Assembly: GCF_033118175.1 (NCBI RefSeq)
Contig: NW_026870906.1
Coordinates: 1,302,001-1,366,000 of the forward strand
Length of the DNA: 64,000 bases
Reading direction: 5' to 3'
Origin: Dama dama
Lineage: Eukaryota; Chordata; Mammalia; Artiodactyla; Cervidae
Part shown: positions 1 through 14,202 of the stretch, piece after piece
Numbering within the stretch: position 1 is the stretch's first letter
Layout of the letters: the number at the start of each line of letters is the position of its first letter
The notes under the pieces: generated by a model
Seen by the model: only the letters and a program-made list of their open reading frames with translations
Told to the model about the DNA's origin: nothing
Databases searched by the model: none
Program-made: the position numbers and the translations under genes

Positions 1-3000
1 GCTCTTCGAATTTTTCATTCATTTTCATGCTCCTCGTGTTTTTCACACCTTTTCATGCTCCTCGTATTTTTCACACTTTTTCATGCTCCTCATATTTTTC
101 ACACCTTTTCATGCTCCTCGTATTTTTCAGACCTTTTCATGCTCCTCGTATTTTTCAGACCTTGCCTGGTCCTCGTATTTTATAGACCTTTCCATGCTCT
201 TACTATTTTTCAGACATCTTCATGCTCCTCTTATTTTTCAGACCTATTCATGCTCTTCGGATTTTTCAGAACTCTTCATGCTCTTCATACTGTTCACACG
301 TTTTCATGCTCTTCGTATATTTCAGACCTTTTCAAATTCTTGATATTTTTCAGACCATTTCATGCTCCTCATATTTTTCACACCTTTTCATGCTCTTTGT
401 AATATTTCACACCTGTTCATGCTCTTCGTATTTTTGACACCTTTTCATGCTCGTCGTATTTTTCACACCTTTTCATGCTCCTCGTATTTTTCAGACCTTT
501 TCATGCTCCCCGTATTTTTCAGACCTTTTTATGCTACTTCTATTTTTCAGACCTTTACATGCTCCTCGTATTTTTCACACCTTTTCATGCTCTTCGTGAT
601 TTTCACGCATTTTCATGGTTCTCGTATTTTTTACACCATTTCATGTTCCTCGTTTTTTTTCAGACCTTTTCATGCTCCTCGTATTTTTCACACATTTTCA
701 TGCTCCTCGTATTTTTCACACCTTTGCATGCTCTTCGTGATTTTCACGCCTTTTCATGCTCTTTGTATTTTTCAGACCTTTTCATGCTCCGGGTATTTTT
801 CAGAACTTTTCATGCTCTTCATATTTTTCAGAATTTTTCAACCTCCTCGTATTTTTCAGATCTTTTCATGCTCCTCAAATTTTTCAGACCTTTCAAGCTC
901 CTCTTATTTTTCAGACCTTTTCATGCTCCTCATATTTTTTCACACCTTTTCATGCTCTTCATATAGTTCACACCTTTTCATGCTCTTCATACTGTTCAGA
1001 ACTTTTCATGCTCCTCGTATTTTTCACAACTTCTCATGCTCCTCATATTGTTCACACCTTTTCATGCTCGTCATAATATTCACACATTTTCATGCTCTTC
1101 ATATTTTTCACAACTTTTCATGCTCTTCATATTTTTCAGAACTTTTCATTCTCTTCATGCTCTTCGTATTTTCAGACCTATTCATGCTCCTCCTATTTTT
1201 CAGACCTTTTCATATTCTGCGTATTTTTCACACCTTTTCTTGCTCTTCATATTTTACACACCGTTTCATGCTCTTCATATTTTTCACACCATTTCATTAA
1301 CCTTATATTATTCACACCTTTTCATGCTCTTCATATTTTACACACCGTTTCAGGCTCTTCGTATGTTTCACACCTTTTCATGCACTTCGTATTTTTCACA
1401 AATTTTCATGCTCTTCGTATTTTTCACACCTTTTCAGGCTCTTCGAAATTTTTCACCCCTTTTCATGCTCTTCGTATTTTTCACACCCTGTCGTGCTCTT
1501 CATATTTTTTACATCTTTTCATCCTCTTCGTATTTGTCCCATCTTTTCATGTTCTTCGTATTTTTCAGAACTTTTCATGCTCTTCGTATTTTTCACACTA
1601 TTTCATGCTCTTCGTATTTTTCAGACATTCTGATGCTTCGTTTTTTTCACAGCGTTTCATGCACTTCGTATTTTTCACACCGTTTAATGCTCTTCATATT
1701 TTTCACACCTTTTCATGCTCTTCGTATTTTTCACACCTTTTCATGCTCTTTTTATTTTTCACATCTTTTCATGGTCTTCGTAATTTTTCACAAATTTTCA
1801 TGCACTTTGTAATTTTTCACACCTTTTCATGCTCTTCGTATTTTTCACACCTTTTCATGCTCCTCGTATATTTTAGACCTTTTCATGCTACTCGTATTTT
1901 TCAGACGTTTGCAAGCTCCTCGTATTTTTCAGACCTTTGCATGCTCCTCGTATTTTTCAGAACTTTTCACGCTCCTCGTGTTTTTCACAACTTCTCATGC
2001 TCCTCATATTGTTCACACCTTTTCATACTCCTCATATTATTCACAACTTTTTATGCTTCTGGTATTTTTCAGACCTTTTCATGTTCCTCCTATTTTTCAG
2101 AACTTTTCATTGTCCTTGTAAATCACAGCTTTTCATGCTCCTGGTATTTTTTCACACCGTTTCATGCTCTTCATATTTTACACACCGTTTCATGCTCTTC
2201 ATATTTTTCACACCATTTCATGAACCTCATATTGTTCACAACTTTTCATGCTCTTCATAGTTTTCAAACCTTTACATGCTCTTCGTATGTTTCAGAATTT
2301 TTCATGCTCTTCGTATTGTTCACAGCTTTTCATGCTCCTGGGATTTTTCACACCTTTTCATGCTCTTCATATTTTTCAGAACTTTTCAAGCTCTTCCTAT
2401 TTTTCACAGCGTTTCATGCACTTCGTATTTTTCACACCGTTTAATGCTCTTCATATTTATCACACCTTTTCATGCTCTTTGTATTTTTCACATCTTTTCA
2501 TGTTCCTCGTAATTTTTCACAACTTTTCTTGCACTTCGTAATTTTTCACACCTTTTCATGCTCTTCGTATTTTTCACAACTTTTCGTGCTTTTTGTATTA
2601 TTCACACCTTTTCATGCTCCTTGTATATTTTAGACCTTTTCATGCTCCTCGTATTATTCACACCTTTTCATGCTCCTCGTATATTTTAGACCTTTTCATG
2701 CTACTCGTATTTTTCAGACCTTTGCAAGCTCCTCGTATTTTTCAGACCTTTGCATGCTCCTCGTATTTTTCAGACCTTTTCACGCTCCTTGTGTTTTTCA
2801 CAACTTCCCATGCTCCTCATATTGTTCACACCTTTTCATACTCCTCATATTATTCACAACTTTTTATGCTCCTGGTATTTTTCAGACCTTTTCATGCTCC
2901 TCGCATTTTTCACACCTTTTCATGCTCCTCCTATTTTTCAGAACTTTTCATTCTCCTCGTAAATCACAGCTTTTCATGCTCCTGGTATTTTTCAAACCTT

Positions 3001-4410
3001 TTCATGCTCTTCATATTTTACACACCGTTTCATGCTCTTCATATTTTTCACACCATTTCATGAACCTCATATTGTTCACAACTTTTCATGCTCTTCATAG
3101 TTTTCAGACCTTTACATGCTCTTCGTATTTTTCAGAATTTTTCTTGCTCTTCGTATTTTTCACAGCTTTTCATGCTCCTGGTATTTTTCACACCTTTTCA
3201 TGCTCTTCATATACTTCAGAACTTTTCAAGCTCTTGATATTTTTCAGACCTTTTCAAGCTCTTCGTAGTTTTCACAACCTTTCATGCTCTGCACATTTTT
3301 CACACCATTTCAGGCTCTTCGTATGTTTCACACCTTTTCAATCACTTCGTATTTTTCACAACTTTTCATGCTCTTCGTATATTTCACACCTCTTCAGGCT
3401 CTTCGAAATTTTTCACACCTTTTCATATTTTTCACACCTTTTCATCCTCTTCTCATTTTTCCGTTTCATGCTTTTTGTATTTTTCAGACCTTTTCATGCT
3501 CCTCGTATTTTTCAGACCTTTGCATGCTCCTCGTATTTTTCTGAACTTTTCACGCTCCTCGTATTTTTCACAACTTCTCATCCTCCTCATATTGTTCACA
3601 ACTTTCATACTCCTCATATTATTCACAACTTTTCATGCTCATTATATTTTTCACACCTTTTCAGCTCTTCATATTTTTCAGAAATTTTCATGCTCTTCAT
3701 GCTCTTCGTATTTTCAGAACTTTTCATGCTCTTCATATTTTTCATACCTTTTCATGCTCTTGATATTTTTCAGAAGTTTTCATGTTCTTGATATTTTTCA
3801 GACCTTTTCATGCTCTTCAATTTTTCACAACTTTTCATGCCTTTCATATTTTTCAGACCTTTTCAATCTCTTGATATTTTTCAGACCTTTTCATGCTCCT
3901 CCTATTTTTCAGAACTTTTCATGCTCTTCGTATTTTTCCCCCCTTTTCATGCTCTTTGTATTTTTCACACCTTTTCATGCTCTTCATATTTTTCACACCT
4001 TTTCATGCTCTTCATATTTTTTAGAGCTTTTCATGCTCTTCTTATTTTTCACACCATTTCATGCTCCTCATATTTTTCACATCTTTTCATGAGCTTCATA
4101 TTGTCACACCGTTTCATGCTCCTCAGATTTTTCACAGCTTTTCATGCTCTTCACATTTTTCAGACCTTTTCATGCTCCACATATTTTTCACACGTTTACA
4201 TGCTCTTCATATTTTACACAACTTCTCATGCTCTTCTTATTTTTTAAACCTTTTCTTGCTCTTCTGATTTTTCACACCGTTTCATGCTCTTCATATTTTT
4301 CACACCTTGTCATGCTTTTCAAATTTTTCACACCTTTTCATGCTCTTCGTATTTTTTAAACCTTTTCTTGCTCCTCATATTTTACACAACTTTTCATGCT
4401 CTTCATATTT
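1..4410. repeat. Long-range duplication, copy A (6676-bp step)
   Basis: Bases 1 to about 4410 reappear at 6677 to about 11086 with a constant offset of 6676, so no net indel separates the copies. Comparing them I found eight differing bases: 309 (C to A), 3342 (T to G), 3381 (A to T), 3863 (T to A), 4154 (C to T), 4266 (G to T) and 4341-4342 (TG to CA). That is far less divergence than between adjacent monomers inside either copy, so the duplication is recent, or the copies have been homogenised. The left end is cut by the window edge, so the true block may be longer. The right end is where copy A reads TTTTTTAAACC and copy B reads TTTTTCAGAAC. Confidence 0.93.
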
Positions 4411-6676
4411 TTTAAACCTTTTCTTGCTCTTCATATTTTACACACCGTTTCATGCTCTTCATATTTTTCACACCTTGTCATGCTTTTCAAATTTTTTACA
4501 CCTTTTCATGCTCTTCGTATTTTTCAGGTTTTATCATTCTCTTCGTATTTTTCAGATCTTTTCATGCTCTTTGTATTTTTCACACCGTTTCATGCTCTTC
4601 GTATTTATCAGATGTTTTCATGATCTTCTTATTTTTCACAGCGTTTCATGCTTTTCGTATTTATCAGAACTTTTCGTGATCTCCATATTTTTCAGAACTT
4701 TTCATGCTCTTCGCATTTTTCACACCGTTTCATGCACTTCATATTTTTCACACCTTTTCATGCTATTCATATTTTTCACACTGTTTCATAATCTTCATAT
4801 TTTTCACTTCTTTTCATGCTCTTCATATATTTCACACTGTTTCATGCTCTTCATATGTTCACACCATTACATGCTCCTCATATTTATCATAGTTTCATGC
4901 TCTTCAAATTTTTCACACCTTTACATGCTCCTCATATTTTTGACACCATTTCTTGCTCCTCGTATTTTTCAGAACTTTTCATGCTCTTCATATTTTTCAC
5001 ACCTTTACATGCTCCTCATATTTTTGACACCTTTTCTTGCTCCTCATATTTTTCACACCATTTCATGCTCTTCATATTTTTCACACCTTTTCCTGCTCTT
5101 CATATTTTTCATACCGTTTCATGCTCTTCATATTCTCACACTGTTTCATGCTCCTCATATTTTTCAGACCTTTTCATGGTCCTCGTATTTTTCAGACCTT
5201 TTCATGCTCCTCATAATTTTCAGACCTTGGCATGCTCCTCGTATTTTCCAGACCTTTTCATCCTCCTCATATTTTTCACACCTTTTCACGCTCTTCGTAT
5301 TTTTCAGGCCTTTGCATGCTCCCTGTATTTTTCACACATTTTCATGCTCCTCGTATTTTTCAGAACTTTTCATGCTCCTCATATTTTGCACACCTTTTCA
5401 TGCTCTTCGTATTTTTCAGACGTTTGCATGCTCTTCGTATTTTTCAGACCTTTTCATGCTCTTGATAGTTTTGAAACCTTTTCAGGCTCCTCGTATTTTT
5501 CAGACCTTTTCATGCTCCTCGTATTTTTCACACATTTCCATGCTCCTCGTATTTTTCACACCTTTTCACGACCCTTGTATTTTTCAGACCTTTCCATGCT
5601 CCTCGTATTTTTCACACCGTTTCATGCTCTTCATATTTTCAGATAGTTTCATGCTACTCATATTTTTCACACGTTTCATGCTCTTCATATTTTTCAGAAA
5701 GCTCTTTGTATTTTTCAGACTTTTTCATGTTCTTGGTAATTTTTCACATCTTTTAATGCTCTCTGAATTTTTCACAACTTTTCATGCTTTTCGTGATTTT
5801 TCACAACGTTTCATGCTCTTCATATTTTTCACACCGTTTGATGCGTTTGTACTTTTCACACTTTTTCATGCTCTTTGTATTTTTCACACATTTTAATGCT
5901 CTTCGTATATTTCACACCTTTTCATGCACTTCGTATGATTCACACCTTTTCATGCTCTTCATATTTTTCACACCGTTTCATGCTCTTCATATTTTTCACA
6001 CCTTTTCATGCTCTTCATATTTTTCACACCATTTCATGCTCTTCATATTTTTCACACTGTTTCATGCTCTTCGTAGTTTTGACACTTTTTCATGCTCTTC
6101 GTATATTTCACACCTTTTCATGCTCTTCATATTTTTCACACCGTTTCATGCTGTTCATATTGTTCACAACTTTTCAGGCTCCCCGTATTTTTCAGACCTT
6201 TTCATGCTCCTTGTGTTTTTCAGACCTTTTCATGCTCCTCGTATTTTTCAGACCTTTTCATCCTCCTCGTATTTATCAGACCTTTTCATGCTTCTCGTAT
6301 TTTTCACACCTTTTCATGCTCCTCGTATTTTTCACACTTTTTCATTCTCCTCGTATTTTTCACACCTTTATATGCTCTTTGTATTTTTCACACCTTTTCA
6401 TGCTCTTCCTGTTTTTCACACCTTTTCATGCTCTTCGTGTTTTTCACTCCTTTTAATGCTCTTCATATTTTTCAGGCCTTTTCATGCTCTTGATATTTTC
6501 CACACCTTTTCATGCTCTCCATGTTTTTCACACCGTTTCTTGCTCTTCGTGTTTTTCACACATTTCATGCTCCTATTTTTCACACTTTTCATGCTCTTCA
6601 TATTTTTCACACCTTTTCATGCTCCTCGTATTTTTCACACTTTTTCATGCTCCTCATATTTTTCAAACCTTTTCAT
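4411..6676 (+). repeat. Spacer of 28-bp monomers between the two 6676-step copies
   Basis: This part of the 6676-bp period is present once in the window at this register; it is ordinary 28-bp array. Around 6400-6560 it holds a run of monomers with CTGTTTTTCACACC, CGTGTTTTTCACTCC (CACTCC at 6445) and TTTTTCAGGCC. That run recurs in region 2, with CACTCC at 12080, 13996, 16495 and 18718, which links the two regions by descent. I see no gene in it. Confidence 0.85.
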
Positions 6677-9600
6677 GCTCTTCGAATTTTTCATTCATTT
6701 TCATGCTCCTCGTGTTTTTCACACCTTTTCATGCTCCTCGTATTTTTCACACTTTTTCATGCTCCTCATATTTTTCACACCTTTTCATGCTCCTCGTATT
6801 TTTCAGACCTTTTCATGCTCCTCGTATTTTTCAGACCTTGCCTGGTCCTCGTATTTTATAGACCTTTCCATGCTCTTACTATTTTTCAGACATCTTCATG
6901 CTCCTCTTATTTTTCAGACCTATTCATGCTCTTCGGATTTTTCAGAACTCTTCATGCTCTTCATACTGTTCACACGTTTTCATGATCTTCGTATATTTCA
7001 GACCTTTTCAAATTCTTGATATTTTTCAGACCATTTCATGCTCCTCATATTTTTCACACCTTTTCATGCTCTTTGTAATATTTCACACCTGTTCATGCTC
7101 TTCGTATTTTTGACACCTTTTCATGCTCGTCGTATTTTTCACACCTTTTCATGCTCCTCGTATTTTTCAGACCTTTTCATGCTCCCCGTATTTTTCAGAC
7201 CTTTTTATGCTACTTCTATTTTTCAGACCTTTACATGCTCCTCGTATTTTTCACACCTTTTCATGCTCTTCGTGATTTTCACGCATTTTCATGGTTCTCG
7301 TATTTTTTACACCATTTCATGTTCCTCGTTTTTTTTCAGACCTTTTCATGCTCCTCGTATTTTTCACACATTTTCATGCTCCTCGTATTTTTCACACCTT
7401 TGCATGCTCTTCGTGATTTTCACGCCTTTTCATGCTCTTTGTATTTTTCAGACCTTTTCATGCTCCGGGTATTTTTCAGAACTTTTCATGCTCTTCATAT
7501 TTTTCAGAATTTTTCAACCTCCTCGTATTTTTCAGATCTTTTCATGCTCCTCAAATTTTTCAGACCTTTCAAGCTCCTCTTATTTTTCAGACCTTTTCAT
7601 GCTCCTCATATTTTTTCACACCTTTTCATGCTCTTCATATAGTTCACACCTTTTCATGCTCTTCATACTGTTCAGAACTTTTCATGCTCCTCGTATTTTT
7701 CACAACTTCTCATGCTCCTCATATTGTTCACACCTTTTCATGCTCGTCATAATATTCACACATTTTCATGCTCTTCATATTTTTCACAACTTTTCATGCT
7801 CTTCATATTTTTCAGAACTTTTCATTCTCTTCATGCTCTTCGTATTTTCAGACCTATTCATGCTCCTCCTATTTTTCAGACCTTTTCATATTCTGCGTAT
7901 TTTTCACACCTTTTCTTGCTCTTCATATTTTACACACCGTTTCATGCTCTTCATATTTTTCACACCATTTCATTAACCTTATATTATTCACACCTTTTCA
8001 TGCTCTTCATATTTTACACACCGTTTCAGGCTCTTCGTATGTTTCACACCTTTTCATGCACTTCGTATTTTTCACAAATTTTCATGCTCTTCGTATTTTT
8101 CACACCTTTTCAGGCTCTTCGAAATTTTTCACCCCTTTTCATGCTCTTCGTATTTTTCACACCCTGTCGTGCTCTTCATATTTTTTACATCTTTTCATCC
8201 TCTTCGTATTTGTCCCATCTTTTCATGTTCTTCGTATTTTTCAGAACTTTTCATGCTCTTCGTATTTTTCACACTATTTCATGCTCTTCGTATTTTTCAG
8301 ACATTCTGATGCTTCGTTTTTTTCACAGCGTTTCATGCACTTCGTATTTTTCACACCGTTTAATGCTCTTCATATTTTTCACACCTTTTCATGCTCTTCG
8401 TATTTTTCACACCTTTTCATGCTCTTTTTATTTTTCACATCTTTTCATGGTCTTCGTAATTTTTCACAAATTTTCATGCACTTTGTAATTTTTCACACCT
8501 TTTCATGCTCTTCGTATTTTTCACACCTTTTCATGCTCCTCGTATATTTTAGACCTTTTCATGCTACTCGTATTTTTCAGACGTTTGCAAGCTCCTCGTA
8601 TTTTTCAGACCTTTGCATGCTCCTCGTATTTTTCAGAACTTTTCACGCTCCTCGTGTTTTTCACAACTTCTCATGCTCCTCATATTGTTCACACCTTTTC
8701 ATACTCCTCATATTATTCACAACTTTTTATGCTTCTGGTATTTTTCAGACCTTTTCATGTTCCTCCTATTTTTCAGAACTTTTCATTGTCCTTGTAAATC
8801 ACAGCTTTTCATGCTCCTGGTATTTTTTCACACCGTTTCATGCTCTTCATATTTTACACACCGTTTCATGCTCTTCATATTTTTCACACCATTTCATGAA
8901 CCTCATATTGTTCACAACTTTTCATGCTCTTCATAGTTTTCAAACCTTTACATGCTCTTCGTATGTTTCAGAATTTTTCATGCTCTTCGTATTGTTCACA
9001 GCTTTTCATGCTCCTGGGATTTTTCACACCTTTTCATGCTCTTCATATTTTTCAGAACTTTTCAAGCTCTTCCTATTTTTCACAGCGTTTCATGCACTTC
9101 GTATTTTTCACACCGTTTAATGCTCTTCATATTTATCACACCTTTTCATGCTCTTTGTATTTTTCACATCTTTTCATGTTCCTCGTAATTTTTCACAACT
9201 TTTCTTGCACTTCGTAATTTTTCACACCTTTTCATGCTCTTCGTATTTTTCACAACTTTTCGTGCTTTTTGTATTATTCACACCTTTTCATGCTCCTTGT
9301 ATATTTTAGACCTTTTCATGCTCCTCGTATTATTCACACCTTTTCATGCTCCTCGTATATTTTAGACCTTTTCATGCTACTCGTATTTTTCAGACCTTTG
9401 CAAGCTCCTCGTATTTTTCAGACCTTTGCATGCTCCTCGTATTTTTCAGACCTTTTCACGCTCCTTGTGTTTTTCACAACTTCCCATGCTCCTCATATTG
9501 TTCACACCTTTTCATACTCCTCATATTATTCACAACTTTTTATGCTCCTGGTATTTTTCAGACCTTTTCATGCTCCTCGCATTTTTCACACCTTTTCATG

Positions 9601-11086
9601 CTCCTCCTATTTTTCAGAACTTTTCATTCTCCTCGTAAATCACAGCTTTTCATGCTCCTGGTATTTTTCAAACCTTTTCATGCTCTTCATATTTTACACA
9701 CCGTTTCATGCTCTTCATATTTTTCACACCATTTCATGAACCTCATATTGTTCACAACTTTTCATGCTCTTCATAGTTTTCAGACCTTTACATGCTCTTC
9801 GTATTTTTCAGAATTTTTCTTGCTCTTCGTATTTTTCACAGCTTTTCATGCTCCTGGTATTTTTCACACCTTTTCATGCTCTTCATATACTTCAGAACTT
9901 TTCAAGCTCTTGATATTTTTCAGACCTTTTCAAGCTCTTCGTAGTTTTCACAACCTTTCATGCTCTGCACATTTTTCACACCATTTCAGGCTCTTCGTAT
10001 GTTTCACACCTTTTCAAGCACTTCGTATTTTTCACAACTTTTCATGCTCTTCGTATTTTTCACACCTCTTCAGGCTCTTCGAAATTTTTCACACCTTTTC
10101 ATATTTTTCACACCTTTTCATCCTCTTCTCATTTTTCCGTTTCATGCTTTTTGTATTTTTCAGACCTTTTCATGCTCCTCGTATTTTTCAGACCTTTGCA
10201 TGCTCCTCGTATTTTTCTGAACTTTTCACGCTCCTCGTATTTTTCACAACTTCTCATCCTCCTCATATTGTTCACAACTTTCATACTCCTCATATTATTC
10301 ACAACTTTTCATGCTCATTATATTTTTCACACCTTTTCAGCTCTTCATATTTTTCAGAAATTTTCATGCTCTTCATGCTCTTCGTATTTTCAGAACTTTT
10401 CATGCTCTTCATATTTTTCATACCTTTTCATGCTCTTGATATTTTTCAGAAGTTTTCATGTTCTTGATATTTTTCAGACCTTTTCATGCTCTTCAATTTT
10501 TCACAACTTTTCATGCCTTTCATATTTTTCAGACCTTTACAATCTCTTGATATTTTTCAGACCTTTTCATGCTCCTCCTATTTTTCAGAACTTTTCATGC
10601 TCTTCGTATTTTTCCCCCCTTTTCATGCTCTTTGTATTTTTCACACCTTTTCATGCTCTTCATATTTTTCACACCTTTTCATGCTCTTCATATTTTTTAG
10701 AGCTTTTCATGCTCTTCTTATTTTTCACACCATTTCATGCTCCTCATATTTTTCACATCTTTTCATGAGCTTCATATTGTCACACCGTTTCATGCTCCTC
10801 AGATTTTTCACAGCTTTTCATGCTCTTCATATTTTTCAGACCTTTTCATGCTCCACATATTTTTCACACGTTTACATGCTCTTCATATTTTACACAACTT
10901 CTCATGCTCTTCTTATTTTTTAAACCTTTTCTTGCTCTTCTTATTTTTCACACCGTTTCATGCTCTTCATATTTTTCACACCTTGTCATGCTTTTCAAAT
11001 TTTTCACACCTTTTCACACTCTTCGTATTTTTTAAACCTTTTCTTGCTCCTCATATTTTACACAACTTTTCATGCTCTTCATATTT
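6677..11086. repeat. Long-range duplication, copy B (6676-bp step)
   Basis: This is the second copy of the block at 1-4410, aligned base for base at offset 6676 with eight differences found. The repeat restarts at the same internal phase of a monomer (GCTCTTCGAATTTTTCATTC at 6677 equals base 1). Because 6676 is not a multiple of 28 (238 monomers plus 12 bases), the period includes monomers of other lengths. Copy B ends by running into sequence that resembles 1128-1210 rather than 4411 onward, so its right boundary is itself a recombination junction. Confidence 0.93.
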
Positions 11087-11579
11087 TTCAGAACTTTTCA
11101 TTCTCTTCATGCTCTTCGTATTTTCAGACCTATTCATGCTCCTCCTATTTTTCAGACCTTTTCATGCTCTTCGTATTTTTCACTCCTCTTCATGCTCCTC
11201 GTATTTTTCAGACCTTTTCATGCTCCACATATTTTTCACACGTTTACATGCTCTTCATATTTTACACAACTTCTCATGCTCTTCTTATTTTTTAAACCTT
11301 TTCTTGCTCTTCTTATTTTTCACACCGTTAGATGCTCTTCATATTTTTCACACCTTGTCATGCTTTTCAATTTTTCACACCTTTTCATGCTCTTCATATT
11401 TTTTAAACCTTTTCTTGCTCTTCATATTTTACACAACTTTTCATGCTCTTCATATTTTTCAGAACTTTTCATTCTCTTCATGCTCTTCGTATTTTCAGAC
11501 CTATTCATGCTCCTCCTATTTTTCAGACCTTTTCATGCTCTTCGTATTTTTCACTCCTCTTCATGCTCCTCGTATTTTT
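10842..11579. repeat. Tandem duplication, 371/372-bp unit
   Basis: Bases about 10842-11208 are repeated immediately at about 11214-11579. The marker CTCCACATATTTTTCACACG begins at 10851 and again at 11223 (offset 372). The downstream ATG of a CATG lies at 11072 and 11443 (offset 371). The change in offset is one base lost in a T/A run (TTTTCAAATTTTTC near 10992 against TTTTCAATTTTTC near 11364). The unit contains about 13 monomers, including the TTTTTTAAACC and CATTCTCTTCATGCTC variants, and straddles the right end of the 6676-bp copy B. Confidence 0.88.
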
Positions 11580-13061
11580 CAAACCTTTTCATGCTCCGCG
11601 TATTTTTCACATCTTTTCATGCTCTTCATATTTTTCACACCATTTCATTAACCTCATATTATTCACAACTTTTCATGCTCTTCATATTTTACACACCTTT
11701 CAGGCTATTCGTATGTTTCACACCTTTAATGCACTTCGTATTTTTCACAAATTTTCATGCTCTTCGTATTTTTCACACCTTTTCAGGTTCTTCGAAATTT
11801 TTCACACCTTTTTATGCTCTTCATATTTTTCACACCTTTTCATCCTCTTCTCTTTTTTCACACCGTTTCATGCTCTACTTATTTTTCACACCTTGTCATG
11901 CACTTCATATTTTTTACATCTTTTCATGCTCTCCGTATTTGTCCCATGTTTTCAAGCTCTTCGTATTTTTCAGACCTTTTCATGCTCTTCGTATTTTTCA
12001 CACTTTTTCATGCTCCTCATATTTTTCACACCTTTTCATGCTCTTCGTATTTTTCACACCTTTTCATGCTCATGTTTTTCACTCCTTTTAATGCTCTTCA
12101 TATTTTTCAGGCCTTTTCACGCTCTTGATATTTTACACACCTTTTCATGCTCTCCGTGTTTTTCACACCTTTTCTTGCTCTTCGTGTTTTCCACACCTTT
12201 TCATGCTCCTCATATTTTTCACACCATTTCATGCTCTTCATATTTTCACACCGTTTCATGCTAGTCATATTATTGACACCTTTTCATGCTCCTAATATTT
12301 TTCAGACCTTTTAATGCTCCTCGTGTTTTTCAGACGTATTCACGCTCCTCGTATTTTTCAGACATTCTGGCCCCTCGTATTTTTCAGACCTTTTCATGCT
12401 CCTCATATTTTCAGACCGTTTCATGCTCCTCATATTTTTCAAACCGTTTCATGCTCCTCATATTTATCACACCGTTTCGTGCTCCTTGTGTTTTACAGAC
12501 ATTTTCATGCTTCTCGTATTTTTCAGAACTTTTCATGCTCCTCGTGTTTTTCAGACCTTTTCATGCTCCTCGTATTTTTCACACATTTTCATACTCCTCG
12601 TATTTTTCACACCTTATCACGCTCATCGTATTTTTCAGACATTAAGGCCCCTCGTATTTTTCAGACCTTTCCATGCTCATCGTATTTTTCATACCTTTTC
12701 ATGATCCTCATATTTTTCATACCTTTTAATGCTCTTAATATTTTTCAGGCCGTTTCATGCTCCTCATATTTTTCACACCTTTTCATGCTCTTCATATTTT
12801 TCACACCGTTTCATGCTCTTCATGTTTCCACACTGTTTCATGCTCCTCATATTTTTCAGATATTTTCAAGCTCCTCGTATTTTCCAGACCTTTTCATGCT
12901 CCTCGTAATTTTCACAACTTTTCATGCTCCTTGTAGTTTTCAGACCTTTTCATGCTCCTCATATTTCTCACACCTTTCATGTTCTTCATATTTTTCACAC
13001 CGTTTCATGCTCTTTATATTTTCACACTGTTTCATGCTCCTCATATTTTTGACACGTTTTC

Positions 13062-14050
13062 ATGCTCCTCTTATTTTTCAGACCTTTTCATGCTAGTCGT
13101 ATTTTTCAGACCTTTTCATGCTCCCCGTATTTTTCACACCTTTTCTTGTTCCTCGTATTTTTCAGACCTTTTCATGCTCCTCGTATTTTTCAGACCTTTT
13201 TTTGCTCCTCGTATTTTTACACCTTTTCATGCTCCTTGTATTTTTCAGCCCGTTTCATGCTCCTCGTATTTTTCAGAACTTTTCATGCTCCTCGTATTTT
13301 ACAGAGCTTTTCATGCTCCTCTTATTTTTCAGAATTTTTCGTGCTCCTCATATTTTCAGACCTTTTCGTGCTCCTCGAATTTTTCACACCTTTTCTTGCT
13401 CCTCCTATTTTTCACACCTTTTCATGCTCCTCATGTTTTCCACACCCTTCATGCTCTTCATATTTTTCACAGCGTTTCATGCTCTTCATATTTTCACACC
13501 GTTTGATCCTCCTCATATTTTTGAGACGTTTTCATGCTCCTCATGTTTTTCACACATTTTCATGCTCCTCGTATTTTTCAGACCTTTTCATGCTCCTCGT
13601 ATTTTTCAGACCATTTCATGCTCCTCATATTTTTCAGACCTTTTCATTCTCCTAGTATTTTTCCGATCTTTTCATGCTCCTTGTACTTTTCAAACCTTTT
13701 CATGCTCCTCATATTTCTCACACCTTTCATGCTCTTCATATTTTTCACACGGTTTCATGCTCATGATATTTTCACACCGTTTCATGCTCCTCATATTTTT
13801 GATAACTTTTCATGCTCCTCTTATTTTTCACAACTTTTCATGCTCCTCGTATTTTTCAGACCTTTTCATGCTCCCTTTATTTTTCATAACATTCATGGTC
13901 CTCGTATTTTTCAGACCGTTTCATGCTTCTCGTATTTTTCACACCTTTTCATGCTCTTCCTGTTTTTCACACCTTTTCATGCTCTTCGTGTTTTTCACTC
14001 CTTTTAATGCTCTTCATATTTTTCAGGCCTTTTCACGCTCTTGATATTTT
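13062..14050. repeat. Block repeated at offset 2499, copy 1
   Basis: This block recurs at about 15561-16549. Matching landmarks are the monomer pair with a T-rich TTTTTTTGCTCCTCG followed by a short TATTTTTACACC (about 13200 and 15700), the TATTTTTCCGATC monomer after ATG 13618 (and 16117), and CACTCC at 13996 (and 16495); all give 2499. The copies are clearly more diverged than the 6676-bp pair, with scattered substitutions and at least one local gap, so this is an older event. Confidence 0.78.
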
Positions 14051-14202
14051 ACACACCTTTTCATGCTCTCCGTGTTTTTCACACCTTTTCTTGCTCTTCG
14101 TGTTTTCCACACCTTTTCATGCTCCTGATATTTCTTCACAGCACTTCATGCTCTTCATATTTTCACAGCATTTCATGCTAGTCATATTTTTGACACCTTT
14201 TT

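Larger units (their letters stand above)
1..12200 (+). repeat. Region 1: 28-bp monomers, CTCTTC-rich, with long-range duplication
   Basis: This stretch consists of diverged 28-bp monomers in which the cores CTCTTCG and CTCTTCA are common beside CTCCTCG and CTCCTCA. Neighbouring monomers differ from one another, but blocks of many monomers recur, chiefly through the 6676-bp duplication annotated separately. Recognisable odd monomers include ones with GTAAATCACAGC (about 2117, 2969, 8793 and 9645), shortened to 26 bp, and ones with TTTTTTAAACC (about 4240-4430 and 10915-11420). I see no gene or unique sequence in it. The right border with region 2 is gradual and set by eye. Confidence 0.85.

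Noticed and set aside
1..11086. A transposon or LTR pair as explanation of the 6676-bp repeat
   Set aside because: The duplicated block is satellite throughout, with no terminal inverted repeats, target-site duplication, primer-binding site or coding frame of a transposase or reverse transcriptase.
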